A stretch of 7,756 nt of DNA, taken from an uncultured Porphyromonas sp. Its GTDB lineage: Bacteria; Bacteroidota; Bacteroidia; Bacteroidales; Porphyromonadaceae. Each line of letters opens with the position of its first letter. Positions within the stretch are counted from its first letter, which is position 1. This document shows, piece after piece, positions 1 to 6,497 of the stretch. Under the pieces are notes generated by a model. It did no database searches. It had not been told where the DNA came from and saw only the letters and a program-made list of their open reading frames with translations. Both the position numbers and the translations under genes were made by a program. The stretch lies in assembly GCA_945867245.1 (NCBI GenBank), contig CAMBHQ010000035.1:1-7756 (forward strand), written 5' to 3'.

Positions 1-771
1 CTAGGCGTGTGGCGTGTGCTACAACCTCACGTATCTGGTGCTGCGTATAGTATCCGCCATAGCCCTTGGGGTCATCCTTTGTCGTGAAGGCTCGGTCGCC
101 ACTGTGCCACCACTTATCCCAGTCGCTCTCAGTGCGGTAGGCTGCTCGTTCCGTTAGGAGGGGATAAGCCTTGCTCTCCATGCGCCATCCGCCACCATCT
201 ACGAGGTGCCAGTGGAAGCGATTGAGCTTGACACGTGCCATCTCGGTAATGAAGTTCTTGATATACTCCACAGGGAACATATGCCTAGAGACGTCCAGCA
301 TCAGACCGCGGTAAGCGTAGCGTGGGGCATCGACGATGTTGGCATAGCGATAGCCACTTGCCTGAGCGTCGTATAGCTGACGTAGTGTCTCGATAGCGTA
401 GCGCTCACCATCGAAGTGGCAGCTATGCGCACACCCTCTGATGATACGCTGAGGCGGTACCAGCCTGCGGGCTTCGTACCCTGAGGTTCTCGGACGAAGT
501 GCAGCCAGGCGCTCTTAGCTTTTGCCCCCTCTAGCCGCAGTACTGGCGTGGTCTGGGGGAGGGTCAGAGCTCCGCGCATATAGGTAACGATGCTATGGGC
601 ATGGCGTACGCTATGGCGGTAGGTTATGCGCTTGGGCTGTGGTAAGATACCTTGGGGGTAGCTAGCCACGTTGGGGCGCGGGATGATGTTCGGCTCGGGA
701 GTCGTCTGGGCGCTACCGCTCCATACTAGGGCGAGTAGGCTTATCGCTGAGATGACATTCTTTAGCAACAT
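1..771 (-). pseudogene. GH20 beta-N-acetylhexosaminidase, frameshifted, 3' end outside window
   Basis: Family GH20 enzymes remove terminal beta-linked GlcNAc or GalNAc from glycans. The reading frame from ATG 771 starts with a Sec-type signal peptide (MLLKNVISAISLLALVWSGS, probable cut near SA|Q), so the product is periplasmic or surface-exposed. The N-terminal GH20b domain follows (NIIPRPN near residue 28, GWYRLSVSSEGVRIAA near 103-118). Homology then jumps to another frame: 412 down to 1 encodes DGERYAIETLRQL, the barrel motif VSRHMFPVEYIKNFI, NRFHWHLVDGGGWR and GGYYTQHQIREVVAHA, all classic GH20. One base missing between positions 413 and 412 (minus strand ACTTC|GATGG) explains the break and would restore ATS-DGERYAIE. 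As written, translation leaves the family frame and stops at 303-301. The catalytic Asp-Glu pair lies beyond the window. Family assignment is firm. Whether the lesion is real or a sequencing error cannot be told here. Confidence 0.88.
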
Positions 772-800
772 TATATTCTTTAGCTTAATAGGTTTACAGA

Positions 801-808
801 CAAAGATA
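801..808 (-). promoter_or_regulatory. Bacteroidetes -7 box for the GH20 gene
   Basis: The minus strand reads TATCTTTG, an exact match to the Bacteroidetes primary sigma -7 consensus TAnnTTTG, 29 nt upstream of the GH20 ATG at 771. The expected transcript would have a short A/T-rich leader of roughly 25 nt. No convincing TTTG -33 element is visible 19-22 nt further upstream. Confidence 0.65.
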
Positions 809-883
809 CGGAGAATATCCGATTTGTCTAGGGTGTGATGATATGGTGCTATCTAGGGTGAGAATAGGAGCGATCCCGGGGCT

Positions 884-928
884 AAAAAAAGTCCACCCAC
901 TAGTGAACGCCTGTTCACTAGTGGGTGG
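884..928 (-). terminator. Rho-independent terminator of ribH
   Basis: There is a perfect 16-bp inverted repeat (893-908 with 913-928) around a 4-nt loop. On the minus strand it is followed after two bases by seven T residues (890-884). It lies about 36 bp past the ribH stop codon. The plus strand has no T tract after the hairpin, so it works in the ribH direction and insulates the GH20 gene. Confidence 0.92.
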
Positions 929-963
929 GGATGATTGTATCTGCGCTGATGTGCGCAGAGAGC

Positions 964-1482
964 TTACTTAACGATTTCGCAGTGGGGGCGGCACATGATG
1001 ATAGCCGTCTCTGCTGCCTCGGCGCCCTTATTGCCGAGGGCTCCTGTAGTGCGCTCTACGGCCTGCTCCATCGTCTCGGTCGTCAGCACGCCGAAGATAA
1101 CGGGCGAGATACGAGGCTGCGTTACCCCCTTGTGGTCAATCTGCGTGTTTAGCTGTGTGATGCCAGCCGTTACGCCCTGACAGATATAGTCGAAGTGTGG
1201 GGTGTCGCCACGCACTACACAGCCTAGGACGATGATGGCATCGTAATAGGCCTCTTGCTTGAGGCGGGCGGCAGCGTTCGTTAGCTCGAAGGCCCCAGGG
1301 ACATGCATCACCTTCACCTCCTCGGCTCCGGCCTGACGGAGCGTCTCTAGGGCGCCACGTAGTAGCTCGCCCGTGATGTTGCTATTCCAGCTTGATACGG
1401 CTATAGCGAAGCGCAATCCTCTAGCGCTTACAGGGCGAGTCGCAGAGGCCTCGCCACTCTGGATACGGTCTAGTGTAGACAT
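964..1482 (-). CDS. ribH: 6,7-dimethyl-8-ribityllumazine synthase
   Basis: RibH condenses 5-amino-6-ribitylaminouracil with 3,4-dihydroxy-2-butanone 4-phosphate to lumazine, the penultimate step of riboflavin synthesis, in the cytosol, usually as a pentamer or 60-mer capsid. The 172-residue product has the family motifs in order: SSWNSNIT (30-37, substrate-stacking Trp32), VPGAFEL (61-67), [13 protein letters not shown] (87-99) with the conserved catalytic His96, [11 protein letters not shown] (127-137), Arg144 and GNKGAEAA (150-157, phosphate and subunit contacts). The length is normal, with about 20 extra residues before the first beta strand. The gene stands alone, between the TPR gene's terminator upstream and its own terminator downstream. 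No FMN riboswitch is seen in the 46-nt space before the start, and no clear promoter either. Confidence 0.97.
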   Translation of the reverse strand: MSTLDRIQSGEASATRPVSARGLRFAIAVSSWNSNITGELLRGALETLRQAGAEEVKVMHVPGAFELTNAAARLKQEAYYDAIIVLGCVVRGDTPHFDYICQGVTAGITQLNTQIDHKGVTQPRISPVIFGVLTTETMEQAVERTTGALGNKGAEAAETAIIMCRPHCEIVK

Positions 1483-1527
1483 AAATACTGTTGTTTATAG
1501 GTTGTGAGCTCTGCCCGTAGCAGGCCT

Positions 1528-1575
1528 AAAAAAGTCGCAGGTTAGCTATCGCCCTAGGGGATAGCTAGCCTGCGA
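1528..1575 (-). terminator. Rho-independent terminator of the TPR gene
   Basis: A 16-bp stem (1535-1550 with 1560-1575, one mismatch) encloses a 9-nt loop. On the minus strand it is followed by C and then six T residues (1533-1528). It lies just past the TPR stop codon (1601-1599) and only about 45 bp before the ribH start, so it separates the two genes. Confidence 0.9.
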
Positions 1576-1598
1576 TACTATGGGATAGTGGCTAAGTG

Positions 1599-2282
1599 TT
1601 ACTTGGCACTAGCGCGGATGATATCGGCCTCTACCGACTGCGACTCAGGGCTAGCGTAGTACTTGTCCTTGACTATCTGGTAGAGCTCTAGGGCCTTGGC
1701 CTTGTTGCCGAGCTTCTCGTAGGCGTGGCCAGCCTTGATGTAGCAACTAGGGCTGATGGCATCGTTGTCTGCCTGCTTACCCGCCTCCTCGTATAGCTTG
1801 GCGGCCTCCTGATACTTGCCGAGCTGGCTATAGGCATCACCCTGTAGGCGCTTGAGCGAGGGGGCGACGTAGGCATCCTTGCCCTCGTACTTGCCTAGGG
1901 CATCGATAGCCTCCTGATACTTGCCGGCATCGTATAGTGCGATACCCTTGTAAGCCTGAGCGATGTTGGCGGCATCACTGCCCGAATACTCCTTGATTAT
2001 AGCCTCTAGCCCCTTGGCAGCTACGCCTTCGCCCTTGAGCGCTAGGCTGTCTTGCCCTGTGATAAACTTATCCTCTGCCTTGTAGAGCGCTATGGCAGCC
2101 TTCTCGGCAGCAGGCTCTGCAACGAACTTCTGGTAGCCGAAGTAGCCTCCGACAGCTATTACCACGACGCCAATAACAGAGAGGATTAGCTTGAGGTTCT
2201 TCTCTAGGAACTGCTCTGTCTGCAGTACAGACTCTTCGATCTTCTCGATACCTGTTGGGTCTTGATTCTGATGTTCGGACAT
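1599..2282 (-). CDS. Membrane-anchored tetratricopeptide repeat protein
   Basis: This 227-residue protein has a polar N-terminus (1-29), one transmembrane helix (about 31-50, LILSVIGVVVIAVGGYFGY) and a soluble helical-repeat domain. TPR-like units are visible at about 108-137 (AYKGIALYDAGKYQEAIDAL), 141-172 (GDAYSQLGKYQEAAKLYEEA) and 178-210 (IKAGHAYEKLGNKAKALELY); a degenerate one may lie near 60-98. This layout resembles YfgM of proteobacteria (cytosolic tail, single helix, periplasmic TPR domain, linked to the Sec translocon and chaperones). That function is only an analogy; no catalytic motif is seen. The gene appears monocistronic: a TAnnTTTG promoter lies 47 nt upstream of ATG 2282 and a strong terminator directly follows. 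TPR proteins beside ribH are, as far as I recall, common in Bacteroidales. Confidence 0.9.
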   Translation of the reverse strand: MSEHQNQDPTGIEKIEESVLQTEQFLEKNLKLILSVIGVVVIAVGGYFGYQKFVAEPAAEKAAIALYKAEDKFITGQDSLALKGEGVAAKGLEAIIKEYSGSDAANIAQAYKGIALYDAGKYQEAIDALGKYEGKDAYVAPSLKRLQGDAYSQLGKYQEAAKLYEEAGKQADNDAISPSCYIKAGHAYEKLGNKAKALELYQIVKDKYYASPESQSVEADIIRASAK

Positions 2283-2329
2283 AATATATCTATCTCTTAA
2301 ATACTTAATCTTTGCTTTATTATTGCTCG

Positions 2330-2362
2330 CAAAGATACGAAATTATTAGACACCTGCACCAA
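2330..2362 (-). promoter_or_regulatory. Promoter of the TPR gene
   Basis: The minus strand carries TATCTTTG (2337-2330), matching the Bacteroidetes -7 box. A TTGG string (2362-2359) lies about 22 nt upstream and could serve as a loose -33 element. The predicted leader of roughly 40 nt to ATG 2282 is very A/T-rich, with no Shine-Dalgarno site. Confidence 0.65.
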
Positions 2363-2370
2363 TACTGATA

Positions 2371-2405
2371 GAATAAGGGCTAGCATACCGCAGTACGCTA
2401 GCCCT
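2371..2405 (-). terminator. Weak terminator-like hairpin after the flavoprotein gene
   Basis: A 9-bp perfect stem (2376-2384 with 2397-2405, AGGGCTAGC/GCTAGCCCT) is extended by three inner pairs across one mismatch. On the minus strand it is followed by TTATTC rather than a clean T run. It lies about 26 bp past the stop codon of the quinone reductase gene, so it probably ends that transcript, less efficiently than the other terminators here. Confidence 0.55.
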
Positions 2406-2431
2406 CGGATATAAGCACGATAAAGCGCTCG

Positions 2432-2947
2432 TTAGAGGCTCTTGATGCGAGCGATTACGCTCTGAGCGAAAGCACGGGCTTCTGTCGCAGCGTTGGGGTT
2501 AGCCATAGCGAGTTGACCGAAGACGCCCATAGGCTCTAGGAACTCCATGCCAGTGAAAGCTGCCGAGGCACGTAGTGGAGCGCTAAGGCCCTTCACCACC
2601 TCGTCTGTGTACTTGTCGCGAGGGGCACCTGTCGTGTAGGCGTGTAGGAGCTTCTTGCCAGCGAGCTTGTTGCTCTCGCTGCCATAGGCCCAGCCGTAGG
2701 TCCATACCTCGTCCATCCAGCACTTGAGTGTAGGAGGCATATTGTACCAGAATATAGGGTGCTGTAGGATAACCACATCGGCAGCCTCTAGAGCTGCTTG
2801 CTCTGCAGCGATATCGAAGTTGCCTGCGGGATAGAGTTCCTCGAGGTTGCGCAGCTCGAAGCCTGCCTGCTTGTACTCCTCGGCGATAGCTACGTTGGAC
2901 ACACTCTGTGCCTGATAGCTGTGTGATAGGATTACTAATACTTTCAT
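2432..2947 (-). CDS. NAD(P)H:quinone oxidoreductase, flavodoxin-fold (KefF/YwrO type)
   Basis: This is a cytosolic FMN/FAD-dependent two-electron reductase of quinones or related electrophiles, of the flavodoxin_2 family (PF02525). The 171-residue product has the first beta strand and phosphate loop at its N-terminus (VLVILSHSYQAQSVSN, 3-18), the hallmark QHPIFWYNMPPTLKCWMDEV (62-81), GWAYG (85-89) and the TTGAP loop (105-109) that packs against the isoalloxazine ring. Length matches KefF, MdaB and YwrO relatives (about 170-190). No KefC-type potassium channel gene is nearby, so the kefF name is not justified; a general stress or quinone-detoxifying role is inferred. It starts 64 bp after rnhB without a terminator between, so it may be the last gene of the DPP III-rnhB transcript. 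Its leader (CTAAAAACTAAAAGACG) is A-rich, as usual for Bacteroidetes. Confidence 0.9.
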   Translation of the reverse strand: MKVLVILSHSYQAQSVSNVAIAEEYKQAGFELRNLEELYPAGNFDIAAEQAALEAADVVILQHPIFWYNMPPTLKCWMDEVWTYGWAYGSESNKLAGKKLLHAYTTGAPRDKYTDEVVKGLSAPLRASAAFTGMEFLEPMGVFGQLAMANPNAATEARAFAQSVIARIKSL

Positions 2948-3011
2948 CGTCTTTTAGTTTTTAGTCATTCAGTTGTGTATAGCCTAATAACGCAACGAGG
3001 GGATGATAGGT

Positions 3012-3596
3012 TTAGAATAGTCTAAAACTTTTGCGATGTACGGGCGATACGCCATACTTGCGGATGGCGCGTCTATGCTCGGGTGTCGGGTACCCCTTGT
3101 GGCTATCGAAGCGGTACTCGGGGAATTGCTCGTGTAGTACCATCATGGAGTCGTCTCGGTAAGTCTTCGCGAGGATAGAGGCCGCGGCTATACTCTTGAC
3201 GAGGGCATCCCCCTTGATAATGCATTCGTGGGTTATGCCCTCGTAAGGCGTAAACCTATTACCATCTACGAGCAAGCGCTCGGGCGTGATGATTAGTTGC
3301 TCCACAGCTCGGTGCATCGCTAGGTGCGAGGCCCGCAGGATGTTCATCAGGTCAATCTCCTCTGCCGTGCAGTAGCCCAGACCCCAGGCGATAGCCTCAG
3401 CCTCTATAATCGGACGCAGGGTGTAGCGCTGTCGCTCGGTGAGCTGTTTACTGTCGTTGAGCAGGGGATGCCGGAAGTCCTCGGGCAATATCACAGCGGC
3501 TGCGAAGACGGCTCCCGCCAGACAACCCCGCCCCGCCTCGTCGAGTCCGCACTCTACGAGGCCATCATCAATCCATCTACCTACTAGCTGTGCCAT
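3012..3596 (-). CDS. rnhB: Ribonuclease HII
   Basis: RNase HII cleaves the RNA strand of RNA:DNA hybrids and nicks 5' of single ribonucleotides embedded in DNA, starting ribonucleotide excision repair. The 194-residue product has all family motifs: [14 protein letters not shown] (17-30) with catalytic Asp19 and Glu20, [12 protein letters not shown] (46-57), LLVDGN (108-113) with catalytic Asp111, [20 protein letters not shown] (128-147) followed by the fourth acidic residue (Asp148 or 149), and [10 protein letters not shown] (165-174). Length equals the E. coli enzyme (about 198). The ATG shares one base with the stop codon of the upstream peptidase gene (TAATG at 3598-3594), which suggests translational coupling; no separate promoter or Shine-Dalgarno site is evident. 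Confidence 0.97.
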   Translation of the reverse strand: MAQLVGRWIDDGLVECGLDEAGRGCLAGAVFAAAVILPEDFRHPLLNDSKQLTERQRYTLRPIIEAEAIAWGLGYCTAEEIDLMNILRASHLAMHRAVEQLIITPERLLVDGNRFTPYEGITHECIIKGDALVKSIAAASILAKTYRDDSMMVLHEQFPEYRFDSHKGYPTPEHRRAIRKYGVSPVHRKSFRLF

Positions 3597-6301
3597 TAGT
3601 CTTGGTCGTAACTGAATTCGAATCTTAGGTCGTCCGCAAACTCGGTCAGTGTGCAGGACTGCGAGGCCTCCCAGCGGGCGAAGGCTTCGCTAGATAGGAT
3701 AGCCGTCTGTACCTCTCTATCTGCGCGCCCCATGCGCTTGAGCATCAATAGTGCAGCACGTGTCTCTGCGCCGATGTAGTCCTCTACTTGGCTTAGTTCC
3801 TCTAGGGCTGTACCGATGAGCCATGCGCTCTGGGTGGCACACTCTAGGCGATAGCCCTGCGTGAAGTGCCGTGCTAGTATGGTGTAAGCGACTACCCTAA
3901 TATCCGAGTAACGACGCTCGTCTCGTAGCCATGCCATAGCCCACTGGGGAGCGGCAGGCACACGGTCGAAGAGGTGCTTGCTGAGGCAATCTCGTAGCTC
4001 GGGATTGGCAAACGATACCTCCGCCATATACGTGGCCTCGGTGAAGCTGAGCGACTCGGCAGGATAGATAAGGTGGGCGATTAGTTTCAGCTCTCGGACA
4101 TCCCGCCCGAGTAGATAGCGGGCCAGCTCTCGGCTCTGGGGTAGAGCCTTAGCGCGGGCAAGGATATGCTCCATAGTAAGCCCGAAGTTAATGCCGTAGT
4201 GTAGCCCCTTCTCGCGCATCGTCGTAGAGACAATGCCGTCCATAGAGCCACGCAGCGTCGTGCGCAGTGTCTTGGCCTCGGCCAGTGTCTTGGCCCCAGG
4301 CTCTACCTGACGCATATCCGCCTCGCCTACAGGGTCTAGGGGGAGGTGTCCGTAATCACGGCTATAGCGTAGCATCTGCTCGTCGTAGCCCTCGCTGTAG
4401 TCTAGACGCACGTCCACAATGCCACCATCCTGATAGACAAGCTCCATCTTAGGGTTTACGAAGCCTCGATAAGGGGCGAGCTTGAGCTGGGCATAGCGTG
4501 CCAATATCTCGGCGTGCATCTGGGGCTCTACGTGGATAGCATAGCGCTCTACTAAGGCTTTGGCTGCAGGCTGATCGCCCTCGCTCTTGATACGCTGTAC
4601 CTCGCGGAGTAGTTCGGCGAAGTAGCCTCTGAGTGCCGAGTAGTCCCTGATGACTAACTCTATGCCCCGTAGCTCTATAGTACCCTCGGTCCGGCCACGC
4701 TCTAGGGCATAGCGGGCAATGAGCGCCCTATTGCGCATATGGGCCTCCTCGAGCTGGGCGCCTGGGCGAATGCGTACCAGCTGGGTAACGAGTCCATTGA
4801 GTAGATAGCGGTAATAGCAAGCCTTGTATGCCTCGCCATCAGGTAGCAAGCCCAACTCTACGAGCCTAGGCTCTGCCATATAATATAGAGCGAAGAGGTC
4901 CGCACGGGTCTCCTCATTGACCGAGGCATAGGCTCCGAGGGCATCGGGCGACACCCCTGGTAGGAGCTGTCCCGAGCCATGGCCTAGGCACTCGTGGAGG
5001 TCGGTATGTAGCTCGTCGGTAAGCCCATCGTAGCGCTCTAGTAGGGCACGTACCTCGGCATCGGGGACGAAGGTGGCATCCATACCGCTCGCTCGTGAGG
5101 CCTCTCGGTATGCCTCGTGTATGTTGGCTATCGTTACGCTCTTGGAGCCGTACTCGGCACGTATCCAGTCGGCATTAGGCAGGTTGATACCGATAGGGGT
5201 GGCGGGATAGCTATCGCCCCCGAGCATAGCTACGTCTACGACAGTGGCCGTGATGCCTACGGGCTGAGGCTTTCGGAAGCGCTCGTCAATAGGCGCATTA
5301 GCCTCGAACCAAGCCGCCTCCCGACAGATAATCTCTGTGCGCTTGCTCGCCTCTTCGTTTTTGATATGCACGAGTCCTTCCCAGCTCCCCTTGAGTCCGA
5401 GGGGGTCGCTGTACACCTCGGTGAAGCCGTTGATATAGTCTACGCTCGTGGCGGTATCCTGTACCCACTCGATGCAGAAGTCATTGTATCGTGCTAGGTC
5501 GCCCGTCTTGTAGTAGGCTAATAGGTGCATTAGGGCACGGCGCTGCGCCTCGCTCTCTACGAAGGCGAGTGCTGCCCGTAGATGCCCAGATACGGCCTCT
5601 AGGGCGGTGCCGTACAGTCCGCCGATGCGGTAACTCTGCTCGTATAGCTCGCCCTCTTCGTTGCGGGCTACTCGGCTATTGAGTCCGTAGCTAGGTGGGG
5701 CTGCCTGTTCCTCAGCACTGGCCCATTCGGCCTGTGTGGCATAGAGGGCCTCTGCCTCGCTCTGTGCTACGCCCTCGGCATACAGGTTTACGGCCGAGCC
5801 CGCTACGAGGTCGCCCTCGCCACTCTGCTCTGTGCGCTTGGGCGAGCGCTCGGGGTCGAAGATTTCGCGTATTAAGACCTCCAGCTCGGCGGTATCGTAT
5901 TCTAATAGGAGTGCCTGCTCTCGTTGCAGACGTTCGACAGCCGAGCGCAGGAAGTCGGCCGAGAACTGAGGGACGAACTTGTCGCTCCCATAGTGGTGAT
6001 GAATGCCGGAGGAGAACCACAGGCGACGCAGATATAGGACGAGTCCCTCCCAGTCCGAGCCACTGCGCTCGCCCTGATGGTGCTGGTAGATGGTCTCGAA
6101 TAGGTGGCGGAGCCTTAGGTTGTAGCGTCCGTTCTGGTCGAAGGTAATATCGCGTCCTGCCAGTGTGGCCTCGCTGAGGTGGTACACGAGGAGCTTGCGC
6201 TCGAGGCTCATCGCCTCCCAACCTGGCACACGATAGCGTAGTATCTCGATGTCGGCAAAGCGCAGTACGCTCTGCCCGCTGATGTTATCTGTCTGTTTCA
6301 T
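3596..6301 (-). CDS. Dipeptidyl peptidase III (M49) with C-terminal AlkD-like domain
   Basis: DPP III is a zinc exopeptidase that removes dipeptides from the N-termini of short peptides, here probably cytosolic since no signal peptide is seen. Counting from ATG 6301 the product has 901 residues. Zinc motifs are HECLGH (436-441, ligands His436 and His441, catalytic Glu437) and NEETRAD (462-468, third ligand Glu464). The family N-terminal block [13 protein letters not shown] and the GIHHHYG segment (99-105) are present. The peptidase core ends near residue 655; about 240 more residues follow, with YGINFG (702-707) and [13 protein letters not shown] (735-747) like the helical-repeat AlkD family of DNA-alkylation repair proteins. 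P. gingivalis DPP III (about 886 residues) has this architecture; the Bacteroides enzyme (about 675) lacks it. An upstream ATG at 6361 would add 20 residues, but these overlap the promoter and lack family similarity; the next ATG (residue 31) would cut into the conserved block. The gene is translationally coupled to rnhB. Confidence 0.95.
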   Translation of the reverse strand: MKQTDNISGQSVLRFADIEILRYRVPGWEAMSLERKLLVYHLSEATLAGRDITFDQNGRYNLRLRHLFETIYQHHQGERSGSDWEGLVLYLRRLWFSSGIHHHYGSDKFVPQFSADFLRSAVERLQREQALLLEYDTAELEVLIREIFDPERSPKRTEQSGEGDLVAGSAVNLYAEGVAQSEAEALYATQAEWASAEEQAAPPSYGLNSRVARNEEGELYEQSYRIGGLYGTALEAVSGHLRAALAFVESEAQRRALMHLLAYYKTGDLARYNDFCIEWVQDTATSVDYINGFTEVYSDPLGLKGSWEGLVHIKNEEASKRTEIICREAAWFEANAPIDERFRKPQPVGITATVVDVAMLGGDSYPATPIGINLPNADWIRAEYGSKSVTIANIHEAYREASRASGMDATFVPDAEVRALLERYDGLTDELHTDLHECLGHGSGQLLPGVSPDALGAYASVNEETRADLFALYYMAEPRLVELGLLPDGEAYKACYYRYLLNGLVTQLVRIRPGAQLEEAHMRNRALIARYALERGRTEGTIELRGIELVIRDYSALRGYFAELLREVQRIKSEGDQPAAKALVERYAIHVEPQMHAEILARYAQLKLAPYRGFVNPKMELVYQDGGIVDVRLDYSEGYDEQMLRYSRDYGHLPLDPVGEADMRQVEPGAKTLAEAKTLRTTLRGSMDGIVSTTMREKGLHYGINFGLTMEHILARAKALPQSRELARYLLGRDVRELKLIAHLIYPAESLSFTEATYMAEVSFANPELRDCLSKHLFDRVPAAPQWAMAWLRDERRYSDIRVVAYTILARHFTQGYRLECATQSAWLIGTALEELSQVEDYIGAETRAALLMLKRMGRADREVQTAILSSEAFARWEASQSCTLTEFADDLRFEFSYDQD

Positions 6302-6305
6302 ACGA

Positions 6306-6313
6306 CAAAGATA
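6306..6313 (-). promoter_or_regulatory. Bacteroidetes -7 box for the DPP III operon
   Basis: The minus strand reads TATCTTTG, matching TAnnTTTG, and ends only 4 nt before the ATG at 6301-6299. The predicted transcription start therefore falls at or within a few bases of the start codon, implying a leaderless or nearly leaderless mRNA. No TTTG -33 element is apparent. The box supports ATG 6301 over the upstream ATG at 6361, whose codons would lie before the transcript begins. Confidence 0.6.
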
Positions 6314-6369
6314 CGACGAAATAAGCCCGCTACAGCTTCGCTCGCTATTAAGTACTAGCACTGGGCAAT

Positions 6370-6390
6370 ATCTTACATACGTTGTAAGAT
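6370..6390. promoter_or_regulatory. Palindrome upstream of the DPP III promoter, possible operator
   Basis: A perfect 8-bp inverted repeat, ATCTTACA and TGTAAGAT, is separated by 5 nt (TACGT). It lies about 57 bp upstream of the -7 box, centred near -80 relative to the predicted DPP III start, a typical distance for a dimeric activator. There is no T tract on either side, so it is not a terminator. The binding protein is unknown and the regulatory role is inference. Confidence 0.4.
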
Positions 6391-6400
6391 GGAGTGCAGC

Positions 6401-6441
6401 TATAATAAGAAGGCTCGTCGACCTATTAGGTAGACGAGCCT
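6401..6441 (-). terminator. Terminator-like hairpin after the sulfatase gene
   Basis: A 9-bp perfect stem (6411-6419 with 6433-6441, AGGCTCGTC/GACGAGCCT) continues with three to four more pairs after one mismatch, leaving a very small loop. On the minus strand it is followed by TCTTATTATA, a T-rich but interrupted tract. It lies about 57 bp past the sulfatase stop codon, in the right position to end that transcript before the DPP III promoter. Confidence 0.65.
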
Positions 6442-6497
6442 CTTGGTCTCGGGATATGTCTTATGGGCTTAGGTAGTGCATCGAAGCCGTGATGCCC

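Noticed and set aside
405..425. Programmed -1 ribosomal frameshift in the GH20 gene
   Set aside because: There is no slippery heptamer and no obvious downstream stem-loop; a plain one-base loss fits better.
925..1152. Plus-strand open frames across the ribH terminator and ribH itself
   Set aside because: They begin inside the terminator hairpin or within ribH, have no promoter, and are antisense to a clearly conserved gene.
1483..1527. FMN riboswitch upstream of ribH
   Set aside because: The space is only about 45 nt after a terminator, and none of the conserved RFN-element helices or sequences are visible.
2432..2947. Naming the quinone reductase kefF
   Set aside because: KefF is defined by its partner channel KefC, which is not in the window; related YwrO/MdaB-type reductases share the same motifs.
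2948..3011. Promoter or terminator between rnhB and the quinone reductase gene
   Set aside because: No stable hairpin with a T tract and no TAnnTTTG box could be found in these 64 bp.
5712..6221. Long open frames on both strands overlapping the N-terminal part of DPP III, for example 5712-6221 minus and 5695-6147 plus
   Set aside because: They lie wholly inside the peptidase gene, are rich in Arg, Pro and Gly as expected of out-of-frame GC-rich sequence, and show no domain motif.
6302..6361. Upstream ATG at 6361 giving a 921-residue DPP III
   Set aside because: The extra 20 residues overlap the -7 box and lack family similarity; ATG 6301 already includes the whole conserved N-terminal block.
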